NCBI GenBank assembly: GCA_020636405.1
Contig: JACJXW010000004.1
Location: 3,646,001-3,710,000 of the forward strand
Reading direction: 5' to 3'
DNA: 64,000 nucleotides
From: Lewinellaceae bacterium
Lineage (GTDB): Bacteria > Bacteroidota > Bacteroidia > Chitinophagales > Saprospiraceae
The notes under the pieces were generated by a model, which saw only the letters and a list, made by a program, of their open reading frames with translations, was not told where the DNA came from and did no database searches. How positions within the stretch are numbered: position 1 is the first letter of the stretch; each line of letters starts with the position of its first letter. Shown one piece after another: positions 50,725-59,053 of the stretch. Made by a program: the position numbers and the translations under genes.

Positions 50725-51135
50725 ATGAAAAAATTATTAGGGATTGGCCTCCTGTTGGCCCTGGTCGGCCTGGGAACGGGTTACTTCATTTACAATAAGC
50801 CCCATCAAAATATGGATAAGGCTAAATCAGACCTGGCCCTCGATGCCAAAGCCCTTTTTACCGCTTTCGAAACCGATGAATCCGGGGCCAACGAGAAATA
50901 CCTGGATAAGGTCATTGAGGTAACCGGCACAGTCAAAGAAATGAGCACTGACGATACAGGCAACATCAGCATAACCCTGGAAACCGGGAGTGACATGTTC
51001 GGCGTCATTTGTCAGATGGACAACCTCACCGAACACGAAAAAACGGACTTCCAACCCGGCGAGAAAGTAACGCTCAAAGGCATTTGTACCGGCATGCTTA
51101 TGGATGTTGTGCTGGTCCGCTGTGTAGTAGTTTAA
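50725..51135 (+). CDS. OB-fold (tRNA_anti-like) membrane-anchored protein
   Basis: A 136-residue protein with an N-terminal TM anchor (MKKLLGIGLLLALVGLGTGYFIY). The remainder is a short helix (ALFTAFETDESGANEKYLDKVIEVTGTVKEM) followed by an OB-fold beta barrel (NISITLETGSDMFGVICQM, FQPGEKVTLKGICTGMLMDVVLVRC), the pattern of the tRNA_anti-like family of Bacteroidota extracytoplasmic proteins. Binding partner and role are unknown. It is 33 bp after the previous gene and 51 bp before yceI-like, so it belongs to the same operon. Confidence 0.8.
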   Translation: MKKLLGIGLLLALVGLGTGYFIYNKPHQNMDKAKSDLALDAKALFTAFETDESGANEKYLDKVIEVTGTVKEMSTDDTGNISITLETGSDMFGVICQMDNLTEHEKTDFQPGEKVTLKGICTGMLMDVVLVRCVVV

Positions 51136-51186
51136 TTCTTTACCGATAACTTCTTTTACTCAATAGAATTTTAAATCAGAATTGAT

Positions 51187-51756
51187 ATGTCCATACAGAA
51201 AAAAGCAATATTCATCATTTTTGCCGCCCTCATTATGGGCTCTTCGCTGAATGCCCAGAAATATTTTACCCGGGAAGGGAAAGTTTCCTTTTTCTCCGAC
51301 GCCCCGATGGAAAAGATCGAAGCGCGCAACAGTAAAGCTACCGTCGTGGTGGACGCCGAGACCGGTAAGATGGAGTTTGCTGTACTGATCAAGGCGTTCC
51401 AGTTTGAAAAGGCCCTGATGCAGGAACACTTCAATGAGAATTACATGGAGAGCAACCAATATCCGAAGGCCCTGTTCAAGGGAGCCGTCACCAACATGGA
51501 TGCCATCAACCTGGGAAAAGACGGCGAATACTCTGCCAAGGTGAAAGGTGAACTGACCATTCACGGTGTAACTAATGAGATAGAAACCACTGGGAAGTTC
51601 AGCGTTAAGGGTGGAAATATCGTTGCCACTTCCAGCTTCACTGTCCTGGTGGCTGATTATAAGATCGAGATTCCCGCTGTAGTTCGAGACAATATCGCCA
51701 AGGAAGTCCGTATAGATATAGAAGCTGCCCTGCAGGAGCTGAAAAAAGGCTCATAG
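51187..51756 (+). CDS. YceI-family periplasmic lipid-binding protein
   Basis: A 189-residue secreted protein of the YceI family, an extended lipocalin-like barrel that binds isoprenoid chains in known members. The signal peptide (about 1-23, ending SLNAQ) is followed by REGKVSFFSDAPMEKIEARNSKA, HFNENYMESNQYPKALFKG, KGELTIHGVTNEIETTGKF and FTVLVADYKIEIPAVVRDNIAKEVRIDIEAAL. All core motifs are present. In Bacteroidota YceI genes often sit beside redox or haem proteins, as here. It is the fourth gene of the operon and is followed by the DUF5777 gene after 94 bp. Confidence 0.92.
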   Translation: MSIQKKAIFIIFAALIMGSSLNAQKYFTREGKVSFFSDAPMEKIEARNSKATVVVDAETGKMEFAVLIKAFQFEKALMQEHFNENYMESNQYPKALFKGAVTNMDAINLGKDGEYSAKVKGELTIHGVTNEIETTGKFSVKGGNIVATSSFTVLVADYKIEIPAVVRDNIAKEVRIDIEAALQELKKGS

Positions 51757-51850
51757 AGGGAGAGCAGCTACTGGCTCAGGATGGTGTGTGCCCTGCGCGA
51801 AAGCTGGTGGCACCCCATTCGTTTTCAGATATAAGCCAAACGACAGAAAA

Positions 51851-52741
51851 ATGAAAAGAACACTCCTTATTCTCTGGGTCACAGTGGTAACCTTCAGCCT
51901 GAAGGCGCAAGATGACAACCTGCTATCTCTCTTGGGCGAAGAAGAAAAAACGACCAATTTTACGACCGCCAGCTTTAAGACCAACCGGGTGGTTAATCTG
52001 CATTCTTTGGAAAGCACTGCTGCAGGCGTGCTGGACCTCAAGATCTCCCACCGCTTCGGGACGCTGAACCGGGGAACGTACGAACTCTTCGGCCTCGACA
52101 ATGCCACCATACGGATCGGAGCGGATTTTGGCGTCACCAGCCGGATGACCGTCGGCTTTGGCCGCAGCAGCTTTCAAAAAACCTATGATGGCTTTTTCAA
52201 ATACAAATTCCTGAGGCAAAGCACAGGCAAACGCAACATGCCCATCACTGCCGCTCTTTTTGCCAGTACAGCGGTTCAGACCCTGAAGTGGCAAAACCCC
52301 GACAGGGAAAACTACTTCAGTTCCCGACTGTATTACACTTATCAGTTAATGCTGGGGCGAAAGTTCAGCGAAGGGCTGACCCTTCAGCTTTCGCCCACAC
52401 TGGTCCACCGAAATCTGGTAGAGACCTCGGCTGAAAGCAATGATGTTATGGCACTTGGGGCAGCAGGGCGGATTAAACTGACCAAACGCATCACCCTGAA
52501 TGCAGAATACATCTATGTGCTTCCGGATCAACTTGCTCCGGGCTTTCGCAATTCCTTCTCTCTGGGTTTTGACATCGAGACGGGTGGGCACGTCTTCCAG
52601 CTTCATTTCACCAATTCTACCTCTATGATCGAAAAGGGCTTTATCACGGAAACAACAGAAGACTGGCTGGACGGTGGGATACACTTCGGGTTCAATATTT
52701 CCCGGGTATTTACGGTTATCAGGCCAAAAATAGAACCTTAG
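51851..52741 (+). CDS. DUF5777-family outer-membrane beta-barrel protein
   Basis: A 296-residue predicted outer-membrane protein. The start at 51851 (MKRTLLILWVTVVTFSLKAQ) gives the signal peptide; the frame is open 63 nt further upstream without good reason to use it. Family segments are TASFKTNRVVNLHSLESTAAGVLDLKISHRFG, FGLDNATIRIGADFGVTSRMTVGFGRSS, YELMLGRKF-like strands and FSLGFDIETGGHVFQLHFTNS, with a terminal GIHFGFNISRVFTV. DUF5777 genes often accompany YceI and haem-protein genes in Bacteroidota, and this order supports a joint unit. Its stop overlaps that of convergent folA by 3-4 bp. The substrate is unknown. Confidence 0.85.
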   Translation: MKRTLLILWVTVVTFSLKAQDDNLLSLLGEEEKTTNFTTASFKTNRVVNLHSLESTAAGVLDLKISHRFGTLNRGTYELFGLDNATIRIGADFGVTSRMTVGFGRSSFQKTYDGFFKYKFLRQSTGKRNMPITAALFASTAVQTLKWQNPDRENYFSSRLYYTYQLMLGRKFSEGLTLQLSPTLVHRNLVETSAESNDVMALGAAGRIKLTKRITLNAEYIYVLPDQLAPGFRNSFSLGFDIETGGHVFQLHFTNSTSMIEKGFITETTEDWLDGGIHFGFNISRVFTVIRPKIEP

Positions 52742-53247
52742 GCTGAAGGCACCCTGATGTAGAAAACGAAAGAAAAATCATAAGGGTTGGCCTTGTCTTT
52801 ACTATGGTTTTCCCTTTTGTATTCTTTCCATATCCGGGGGTCAACATCCGGGAAAAAAGCATCTCCATCCTCGACCTCGGTATGTACTTCGGTAATGATG
52901 AGTTTGTCGGCAACTGAAAGCGCTTGCCGGTAGATCTCTCCGCCGCCCAATATGCAAAGCCGCCCGGCTCCGTCTGCCTCGGCTACGGCGATGCCTTCCT
53001 CGACAGAATGGGCGACCTTGCCTTCTTTAACCCGATAATCTTTCTGGCGGGTCACAATTACGAAGGATTTATTGCGAAAAATCTCTTCTCCTTGGGCTGA
53101 TTCAAAGGACTTTCGTCCGCTGAGCAGATAGCAGCCCTGAATCTGCCGGGCAAAAAAGTCCAGATCGGCCGGCATGTGCCAGGGCAGACCTCCATCCTTA
53201 CCGATCACATTGTTGTCGGATTTGGCGGCGATGATCACTTTTTCCAT
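52738..53247 (-). CDS. folA: Dihydrofolate reductase
   Basis: Reduces dihydrofolate to tetrahydrofolate with NADPH. The start is the ATG at 53247 (MEKVIIAAKSDNNVIGKDGGLPWHMPADLDFF), giving 169 residues; the upstream open frame is not conserved. Key features are the GLPWHMPADL substrate loop with the active-site acidic residue, the SGRKSFES motif that binds NADPH (usually GRKT), FVIVTRQ, a CILGGGEIY glycine motif, the ITEVHTEVEDGDAFFP loop and a final beta strand FSFVFYIRV. No thymidylate synthase gene is adjacent. The stop codon overlaps the stop of the convergent DUF5777 gene. Confidence 0.96.
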   Translation of the reverse strand: MEKVIIAAKSDNNVIGKDGGLPWHMPADLDFFARQIQGCYLLSGRKSFESAQGEEIFRNKSFVIVTRQKDYRVKEGKVAHSVEEGIAVAEADGAGRLCILGGGEIYRQALSVADKLIITEVHTEVEDGDAFFPDVDPRIWKEYKRENHSKDKANPYDFSFVFYIRVPSA

Positions 53248-53264
53248 ATTTTCGAAAGATAGGG

Positions 53265-53301
53265 ATTCTTTAAAGAAACCTGCCCCTTCTAAAGGAGCAG
53301 G
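53265..53301 (-). terminator. Putative terminator of the kelch-like T9SS gene
   Basis: CCTGCCCCTT (53279-53288) pairs with AAGGAGCAGG (53292-53301), one mismatch, with a 3-nt loop; TTTCTTT follows on the minus strand. It lies 45 nt after the stop of the upstream gene and just before folA. Confidence 0.45.
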
Positions 53302-53345
53302 CGCCACTATCACTTGTCCCCAGGAAGGCGTTCCCCCCTAGTATT

Positions 53346-54944
53346 TCACTTGATCATTATTTTTGCCGGCCTTTGTTCCCTGCCATCTGAGAGGGTAATG
53401 ATGTATGTACCGGAAGGAAGCCCCGACAAATCCAGAATAACCTTCCGCGCCCCGGCTTCCAAAGGAGATAATTGCCGCTCTAAAGCAATGCGCCCGTTGG
53501 TATCCTGGACGGTAGCCGTCAGATTGGCCCCCTCGGTAAGGGTAAAGGACAAGGTTACTTCATCATTAGCCGGGTTGGGATATACCGATAGCTCCGACAA
53601 GCGGGATACAGGTGCGACAGTGGGATAGGAGGAAATTTCTTCCGGCATGTAGTGGACTTCAAAGAGGGTCGTTTGTGCCCAGCTCTGGGTACCGTTATTG
53701 ATGAAAAAGATATTGGGTTGGGTACTAGCGATACCCCCAACCAGATATCCGATCAGCGTACTGCCTTCCGGCAGCGCATTCAGGCTTATGATGCCCGGAG
53801 CATAAAGCGGCACATCCGGATGGATAATAAACTCGGAACTGGCGCCCAGCAGGGTCGGTAATGCCCCGATCTTTTGTTCTACCATTACACCGTCACCAGA
53901 ACGGGTTACTCTTCCAATGGTGGAAACGAAGGGAACGTTATCGTCCCTGGTCAGGCCGCCGTTTTCATCCAGGAAATACTGGCTGATTCCGCCGAAAAAG
54001 ACACTGTGCATTTTGTTCCCTTCTGCGTCATAGAGTGCAGCGGTGCCACAATGGTAATGGTTGAGATACTGCTGAAAGTCATTATTGACGGTATATCCGG
54101 AAGGGCTGACGTCTACGGAATTAAGGAATGGAAGGTCCTGGCTATGCTGAAAGACACCGGAAAATGCAGTGATCCCCAGAGTGCCGTCCGGGAAAACCTG
54201 GGGCAGCACATTATAGTCCCTCCGGTGCAGGTTCATTTCATCGGTAATGGCTTCTTTATCCACAATGGTGAGGGAAACACCATCGTCAATAATCCTGAAT
54301 TTGCGTACCTGGTTGGTGTATTCCTGTATAAAAGAGGGCCCGTTGTGGGGATTATACCTGCCGGTAAATCGTTGTCCGCCCACCAGATAATAAGTATCGC
54401 CGATCTTTTCGAGGTAGCCACCAGTGACGGCAAAGTAATCGTCAGTGAGTTGCCGGAAATAGGGGCCGATATCCCCTCCTTCGCGTATCGCTTCAATTAA
54501 AGGCTCTACCTCAATGGCTATCAGTTGATTATAGGTGATGTGATCGGCTGCTGTTGGGCTGTAACCATACCCTCCGGTAAGGTACAGGAATGCCCCTTCC
54601 TGGTAGAATTGCATATTGGTAGATTGCAGTTGCTCCTGGAGCGGAACCGGTAGTTGATCCAGGGAAGCAACCCACCGTTCCCTCGTTTCCGGGTTGATCA
54701 CTTGCAAGGAAGTGTTATTCCCCGTGGGGGCAAAAGAAGCGAAGGGTTGCCGCTGGTGCAGACCGTCTGTCCGCCCGCCAACAAGCAGGACGTACGGGCC
54801 ATGTTGCCCGGATGCAAAGGATTGTATCCCTGTAAAACCATTAATGGTGAAAGGCTGAAGCTGGAGCCGGAAGTCCTGCTGAGCCTCCAAGGCAGTAATA
54901 GCCAGCCAGGAAATAAGAAGCAGAAATAAGCGATAAGGGTTCAT
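53346..54944 (-). CDS. Kelch-like secreted protein with T9SS sorting domain
   Basis: A 532-residue secreted protein. A signal peptide (about 1-21, ending LEAQ) is followed by a beta-propeller region with kelch-like blades (YVLLVGGRTDGLHQ, GAFLYLTGGYGYSP, DTYYLVGGQRFTGRYNPH, and HSVFFGGISQYF), which covers about residues 30-420. The C-terminal about 80 residues are a T9SS sorting domain (VYPNPANDEVTLSF and LPSGTYIITL). No catalytic residues are evident. A 7-bp hairpin directly abuts the start codon in the mRNA leader. The VWA gene lies 72 bp upstream on the same strand. Confidence 0.85.
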   Translation of the reverse strand: MNPYRLFLLLISWLAITALEAQQDFRLQLQPFTINGFTGIQSFASGQHGPYVLLVGGRTDGLHQRQPFASFAPTGNNTSLQVINPETRERWVASLDQLPVPLQEQLQSTNMQFYQEGAFLYLTGGYGYSPTAADHITYNQLIAIEVEPLIEAIREGGDIGPYFRQLTDDYFAVTGGYLEKIGDTYYLVGGQRFTGRYNPHNGPSFIQEYTNQVRKFRIIDDGVSLTIVDKEAITDEMNLHRRDYNVLPQVFPDGTLGITAFSGVFQHSQDLPFLNSVDVSPSGYTVNNDFQQYLNHYHCGTAALYDAEGNKMHSVFFGGISQYFLDENGGLTRDDNVPFVSTIGRVTRSGDGVMVEQKIGALPTLLGASSEFIIHPDVPLYAPGIISLNALPEGSTLIGYLVGGIASTQPNIFFINNGTQSWAQTTLFEVHYMPEEISSYPTVAPVSRLSELSVYPNPANDEVTLSFTLTEGANLTATVQDTNGRIALERQLSPLEAGARKVILDLSGLPSGTYIITLSDGREQRPAKIMIK

Positions 54945-54971
54945 GCTGTTGATTTGTTTTTGTCCAACAGC
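54945..54971 (-). promoter_or_regulatory. Hairpin abutting the start codon of the kelch-like gene
   Basis: In the mRNA, GCTGTTG, a 13-nt loop and CAACAGC run directly into the ATG at 54944. The 7-bp stem could shield or present the start codon, so translational control is possible. Confidence 0.4.
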
Positions 54972-55016
54972 AAGTTTATGCAGAGGCAGGGAACCTTTTG
55001 GTGATATTCCGCACTT

Positions 55017-56219
55017 TCATTCAATTACAAACCCTTTTTTCTTTGCCTGTGCCCGGAGTGCTGCAAGTACGGAGTCTTCCAGGCTGTTCGAGGTATTCTC
55101 AGGCATTTTTGCCTTCTCTGCTTCAATGTAGGCCCGGCGAGCCTCGCCCAACTTTTGAATTTCCCGTTGAGCCTCCTCTCTTTCCTGAGCCAACTGTTGA
55201 ATTTCTGCCTCCAGTTCCGCCTTTGATAAGTGTTTCAATGAATCTGGCAGGTTTTCTTTTTGTTCAGACAATATTTTCTTATCCTTTTTATAAGCATCCA
55301 CCAAATCCCATTTATCATTCTTATAACTGGATGAGCTTTTAAAAATGGCCCGGTCAGCTACATTAGCCTGGCTATATTTCAGAGCGTTCTGGTCCTGTAC
55401 GGCCTGATTGGCTTTAAACTGCTGGCCCTGGGTGCCGTAGGCCAGATAAGTAGCATTCAGCCGTAGGTTGAGTTGGGTGATCTGGCTGTCGTAAGGAGTC
55501 TCTATATATGTCGTAACGGCATTGTGGTCGATATTGGAGTACGACCCTTTACCCAGTATCGCGCCACTCTGCCAGTGCCCGCTGATGACTTCCTCATAGT
55601 TGCCGCAAAAGATAGTATTAATGATGACGTCCTTTTCTTTTGCCCAGGCACAGGCCTCTGTGTAGGGTTTAGGGCCCTGGGTGAAGGGCTCGTTGCCTGC
55701 GATGTATATCAGGCGCAAGGCACTGGGAGCAGCATTCCATTTCAATTGTTCCAATGCAGTATGGATCACCTGTCCGCAATACTCGTCTCCTCCATTCGTC
55801 GTGAGGGAGAACAGTTTTTCCGATATGAGGTCCATATCACTGGTAAATGCCTGTACCTGGCGGATGTAGCCATCGGTTGCGGAAAGGCCGGTATTGCCGT
55901 ATTCATAGAGCGCGATCTGAAGATCGGGGGTTTCTCCATCTTTTTTTGCTCGGGCCAATTCATTGAGGATCTTCCACAGCTGGGATTTCGCCTGTTCGAT
56001 AAGCCCATCCATAGAGTTGCTGGTATCCAGCAGTAATGCGGCTTGTATGGTGTTGGCATTCGGATTCGGAGATTCAGTGGCAGCCTTAACCGCGCTGGAA
56101 GCCAGGATAGGCGCCCATTTATGGAAGAGGCCTACTGTTGCAAAGAGGTGGGCGGCTCCGGCGAAAAGAAGAGCGGACACAAGGATGAGTGTTTTCAGCG
56201 TGGTGTTTTTGAATTTCAT
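55017..56219 (-). CDS. VWA-domain membrane-anchored protein
   Basis: A 400-residue protein with an N-terminal TM segment (TLKTLILVSALLFAGAAHLFATVGLF) and a von Willebrand A domain (about 58-240). The MIDAS motif AALLLDTSNSMDGLIEQAK (DxSxS) is intact; SLTTNGGDEYCGQVIHTAL and RLIYIAGNEPFTQGP follow. The C-terminal half (about 290-400) is a long charged coiled coil with KDKKILSEQKENLP and EIQQLAQEREEAQREIQKLGEARRAY. Protein partners bound by the MIDAS site are unknown. It is probably periplasmic. It is divergent from the LytS-type kinase at 56402. Confidence 0.87.
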   Translation of the reverse strand: MKFKNTTLKTLILVSALLFAGAAHLFATVGLFHKWAPILASSAVKAATESPNPNANTIQAALLLDTSNSMDGLIEQAKSQLWKILNELARAKKDGETPDLQIALYEYGNTGLSATDGYIRQVQAFTSDMDLISEKLFSLTTNGGDEYCGQVIHTALEQLKWNAAPSALRLIYIAGNEPFTQGPKPYTEACAWAKEKDVIINTIFCGNYEEVISGHWQSGAILGKGSYSNIDHNAVTTYIETPYDSQITQLNLRLNATYLAYGTQGQQFKANQAVQDQNALKYSQANVADRAIFKSSSSYKNDKWDLVDAYKKDKKILSEQKENLPDSLKHLSKAELEAEIQQLAQEREEAQREIQKLGEARRAYIEAEKAKMPENTSNSLEDSVLAALRAQAKKKGFVIE

Positions 56220-56387
56220 GATTTTGAGTTTTAAATCGTTCTTGATTTTCTAAAGGTCAGCGGAAAATAGGGTAAAAAAAAGCTGCACTTTGGCAACAGG
56301 CTGCCTTGGTCCGGGAGGATGCCCTTTTACTTTGGGAAGCACCCCATTTGGCTCTTTTTTCGGGAAAGGCAATTCATAGAAGTATCC

Positions 56388-56395
56388 TATCTTTG
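56388..56395 (+). promoter_or_regulatory. -7 promoter box of the LytS-type kinase gene, almost leaderless
   Basis: TATCTTTG is a perfect TAnnTTTG box only 6 nt before the ATG at 56402. No TTG lies at the expected distance upstream. As at 34916, the mRNA would begin at or within a few bases of the start codon. Confidence 0.5.
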
Positions 56396-56401
56396 GAAGC
56401 A

Positions 56402-58300
56402 ATGAAATATCACCATTGTATATTACTGCTGTTATTGCTGTTGCCGGCCCTAGGGACAAAGGCCCAACCGGTACAAGATATCCGATATTGGCAGCCTGAT
56501 GACCCCCGGCTGGAAAAGGCGCGAATGCTGAGCAATACGAAACCCGAGGAGGCCATCCGGATGGTGGAAAGCATACTTCAGGAAAAGAAAAAGGGGCAAA
56601 GCCAGCGCACCGAGGCAGAAGCCTATCTGCTGTTGGGTGACATTTACGAACAGATCGGTCAGACCGCGCTTGCCCAGCAACGCTACCAGCAGGCACTTTA
56701 TGCCCTGCGTCGGGAAAAGGGGCAGGCGTTGAGGCCGGTGTTGCTCTACCGCCTGGGCTCCACAGAATTGAAGCAGGGCCTGTTTGCAGATGCACGGACG
56801 CACTTCAAAGAATGCCTTGAAAACACAAATGACGAACACCTTGCCGCCCGTTGCCGGGAAGGGCTGGCGGACCTTGAAATTGCCCGGGGGAACATTCCGG
56901 AAGGAACCCTGCTCTACGATTCCCTGTACGCCTTTTTCAACCAGGAACAGGATAGCATTGGCGTAGCCCGCGTGGATGCAAAAAAAGCAAAGCTTTTTGT
57001 TGCCCAACAGGACCTTCCCCGTGCCAGAGCGTCTTACAATAACTCCCTGAATTACGTCCAGCAAAAACAACTCAACTATGAAGATTACGCTCCCATCGAA
57101 CAGGCCAACCGGGCTATTATCCAATCTTCGGAAAGCGAACAGGAAAAGATCGACCTGAGCCTCAATACTGTTAAAAGCCAACAGAATTTCGGCTTGCCTC
57201 CGGAAGCCCGGATAGGAGAACAGTTGCAACTGGCCGAACTTTACTTCAATAAGGGAGAATTGGCCGAAGCGGAGAAATACGTCAAAGCATCCCGAAACCT
57301 GATCAAGGAAGATATCAATCCGACTGCCAGCGCTGAAGTCTATAAAAAGAGTTCGGAACTCAACCTGAAGAAAGGCGCTTTCGAAGCAGCACTGGAGGAT
57401 TATCAGCAATACATAACGGAAAATGAAAAAGTATTGCAGCAAAAACAAGAAGAACTGGACCAACAGATTGCGATCCTCAAGGAACAGGGGCGGATCGACG
57501 TGCTGGTAAAAGACCTCGATATCGAAGAAAAAGAACAGGCTCTCCTGCAGAGCCAGGTGCGCAATCAGCGCCTGATCATCATTTTCCTCTGCCTTTTGCT
57601 GCTCGGAGCGGCGGTTTCTCTTTATTTTATCGCAAAAAATGTACGCCGGCGCAGGCAGGCCAATCAGTTGTTACTGCTCAAGTCGCTGCGTACCCAGATG
57701 AACCCCCACTTCATCTTCAATGCCCTGAACAGCGTCAACAATTTCATTTCCCGCAGCGATGAACGAGCGGCGAACAAATTCCTGGCCGACTTTGCCCGCC
57801 TGATGCGTATGGTGCTCGACCACAGCCAGAAAGATTTCATCTCCTTCGAGGAAGAAGTGGGCCTGCTCGAACTCTACCTCAAACTGGAACACTTCCGCTT
57901 TCGCGATAAATTTGACTACACCTTCGAGAAAAGCCCGGCGATCGATTATGCTGCGATCGAGGTGCCCCCCATGCTGTTACAGCCTTTTGTGGAAAACGCT
58001 ATCTGGCACGGGCTGAGGTATAAGGAGCGTAAAGGCAGGTTAGTGGTATCCATTCAAAAAGAGGACGGGCTGGCAAGGATACAGGTCAGCGATGATGGCA
58101 TCGGAAGGAAGCGCTCTCTGGCCATCAAAACCAACCAACAGTCCCAATATAAGAGCACCGGTTTACAAAACGTCAGCCGGCGCATTGCCCTTATCAATCG
58201 GGCCTATCATAAACAATACGCCGTATCGATCGAGGACCAGTTTCCCGGAGCACCGGACCCCGGCACGGTTGTTACCCTTAAAATCCCGGTAAAACCATGA
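56402..58300 (+). CDS. TPR-containing LytS-type sensor histidine kinase
   Basis: A 632-residue sensor. The start at 56402 (MKYHHCILLLLLLLPALGTKAQ) gives a signal peptide; the open frame upstream is cut by a -7 box. The extracytoplasmic half (about 35-380) is a TPR array (EAYLLLGDIYEQIGQTALAQQRYQQALYAL, AELYFNKGELAEAEKYVKASRNL, KKGAFEAALEDYQQYI), then a coiled coil and one TM helix (LIIIFLCLLLLGAAVSLYFI). The cytoplasmic domain is of the LytS/PF06580 type: LRTQMNPHFIFNALNSVNNFIS with His at about residue 436, VPPMLLQPFVENAIWHGLRYK as N box and VSDDGIGRKRS as G box. The stop overlaps the start of the LytTR regulator by 4 bp (ATGA), showing coupling. Targets are unknown. Confidence 0.94.
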   Translation: MKYHHCILLLLLLLPALGTKAQPVQDIRYWQPDDPRLEKARMLSNTKPEEAIRMVESILQEKKKGQSQRTEAEAYLLLGDIYEQIGQTALAQQRYQQALYALRREKGQALRPVLLYRLGSTELKQGLFADARTHFKECLENTNDEHLAARCREGLADLEIARGNIPEGTLLYDSLYAFFNQEQDSIGVARVDAKKAKLFVAQQDLPRARASYNNSLNYVQQKQLNYEDYAPIEQANRAIIQSSESEQEKIDLSLNTVKSQQNFGLPPEARIGEQLQLAELYFNKGELAEAEKYVKASRNLIKEDINPTASAEVYKKSSELNLKKGAFEAALEDYQQYITENEKVLQQKQEELDQQIAILKEQGRIDVLVKDLDIEEKEQALLQSQVRNQRLIIIFLCLLLLGAAVSLYFIAKNVRRRRQANQLLLLKSLRTQMNPHFIFNALNSVNNFISRSDERAANKFLADFARLMRMVLDHSQKDFISFEEEVGLLELYLKLEHFRFRDKFDYTFEKSPAIDYAAIEVPPMLLQPFVENAIWHGLRYKERKGRLVVSIQKEDGLARIQVSDDGIGRKRSLAIKTNQQSQYKSTGLQNVSRRIALINRAYHKQYAVSIEDQFPGAPDPGTVVTLKIPVKP

Positions 58301-59046
58301 GCGCCATTCGAGCAATAATAGTAGATGATGAGCAGGACAGCCGGGAAAGCCTGCGCAATTACACGGCCAAGTATTGTCCGGGGGTGGAGGTCGTTGCAGA
58401 ATGCTCCAACATTCAGGAAGCCAAGGCTGCAATTGGCGAGCACCATCCCAGCCTCGTCTTCCTGGATATTGAGATGCCCTACGGCAATGCGTTCGACCTT
58501 CTGGAACAACTGGAGGAAGTAAACTTCGAAGTGATCTTCATAACTGCTTTCAGCCAATATGCCATCCAGGCCCTCAACATGAGTGCCGCCTACTATATTC
58601 TCAAACCCATTGATATTGAAGAACTCATCCATGCCGTGGAAAAGGGGAGGGAACGCTTACTGGCGAACGAAACCATTAATACCGCCCGGATACTGAAGGA
58701 GAACCTCAGCCTGCCGGCAAAGCAAAAGCAGCGGATCGTCCTGCCCCTGATCGATGGCTTTGAAGTGGTAGAACTCTCAGATATCCTCTATTGTGAAGCG
58801 AATGACAATTTCACCCGTTTCTACCTCACCAATGGCCAGGCGCCTATGATCTGCCGCAAGCTCAAATACTACGAGCATATGCTATTCGGCCAGGGTTTTT
58901 GCCGCATTCACCGCTCCTATATGGTCAATCTGGACTATGTAAAGCGCTACATTAAGGGCAAAGGAGGGGCGGTTATCCTGTCGGATGGAAAAGAACTTCA
59001 GGTGTCCAATTCCCGGAAGGAAGATTTCCTGAAGCAATTCAGGTAA
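58297..59046 (+). CDS. LytTR-family response regulator
   Basis: A 249-residue transcription factor paired with the LytS-type kinase upstream. The receiver domain (about 1-125) has AIIVDDEQDSRESLRNY, the phosphoacceptor Asp at about residue 57 in LVFLDIEMPYGNAFDLL, FITAFSQYAIQAL and YYILKPIDIEEL. The LytTR DNA-binding domain (about 150-249) has IVLPLIDGFEVVELSDILYCEANDNFTRFYL, CRIHRSYMVNLDYVKRYIKG and VILSDGKELQVSNSRKEDFL. LytTR proteins bind paired 9-bp direct repeats in known cases, but no target sites can be named here. It is convergent with the alpha/beta hydrolase gene, only 7 bp apart. Confidence 0.95.
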   Translation: MSAIRAIIVDDEQDSRESLRNYTAKYCPGVEVVAECSNIQEAKAAIGEHHPSLVFLDIEMPYGNAFDLLEQLEEVNFEVIFITAFSQYAIQALNMSAAYYILKPIDIEELIHAVEKGRERLLANETINTARILKENLSLPAKQKQRIVLPLIDGFEVVELSDILYCEANDNFTRFYLTNGQAPMICRKLKYYEHMLFGQGFCRIHRSYMVNLDYVKRYIKGKGGAVILSDGKELQVSNSRKEDFLKQFR

Positions 59047-59053
59047 AACCATT

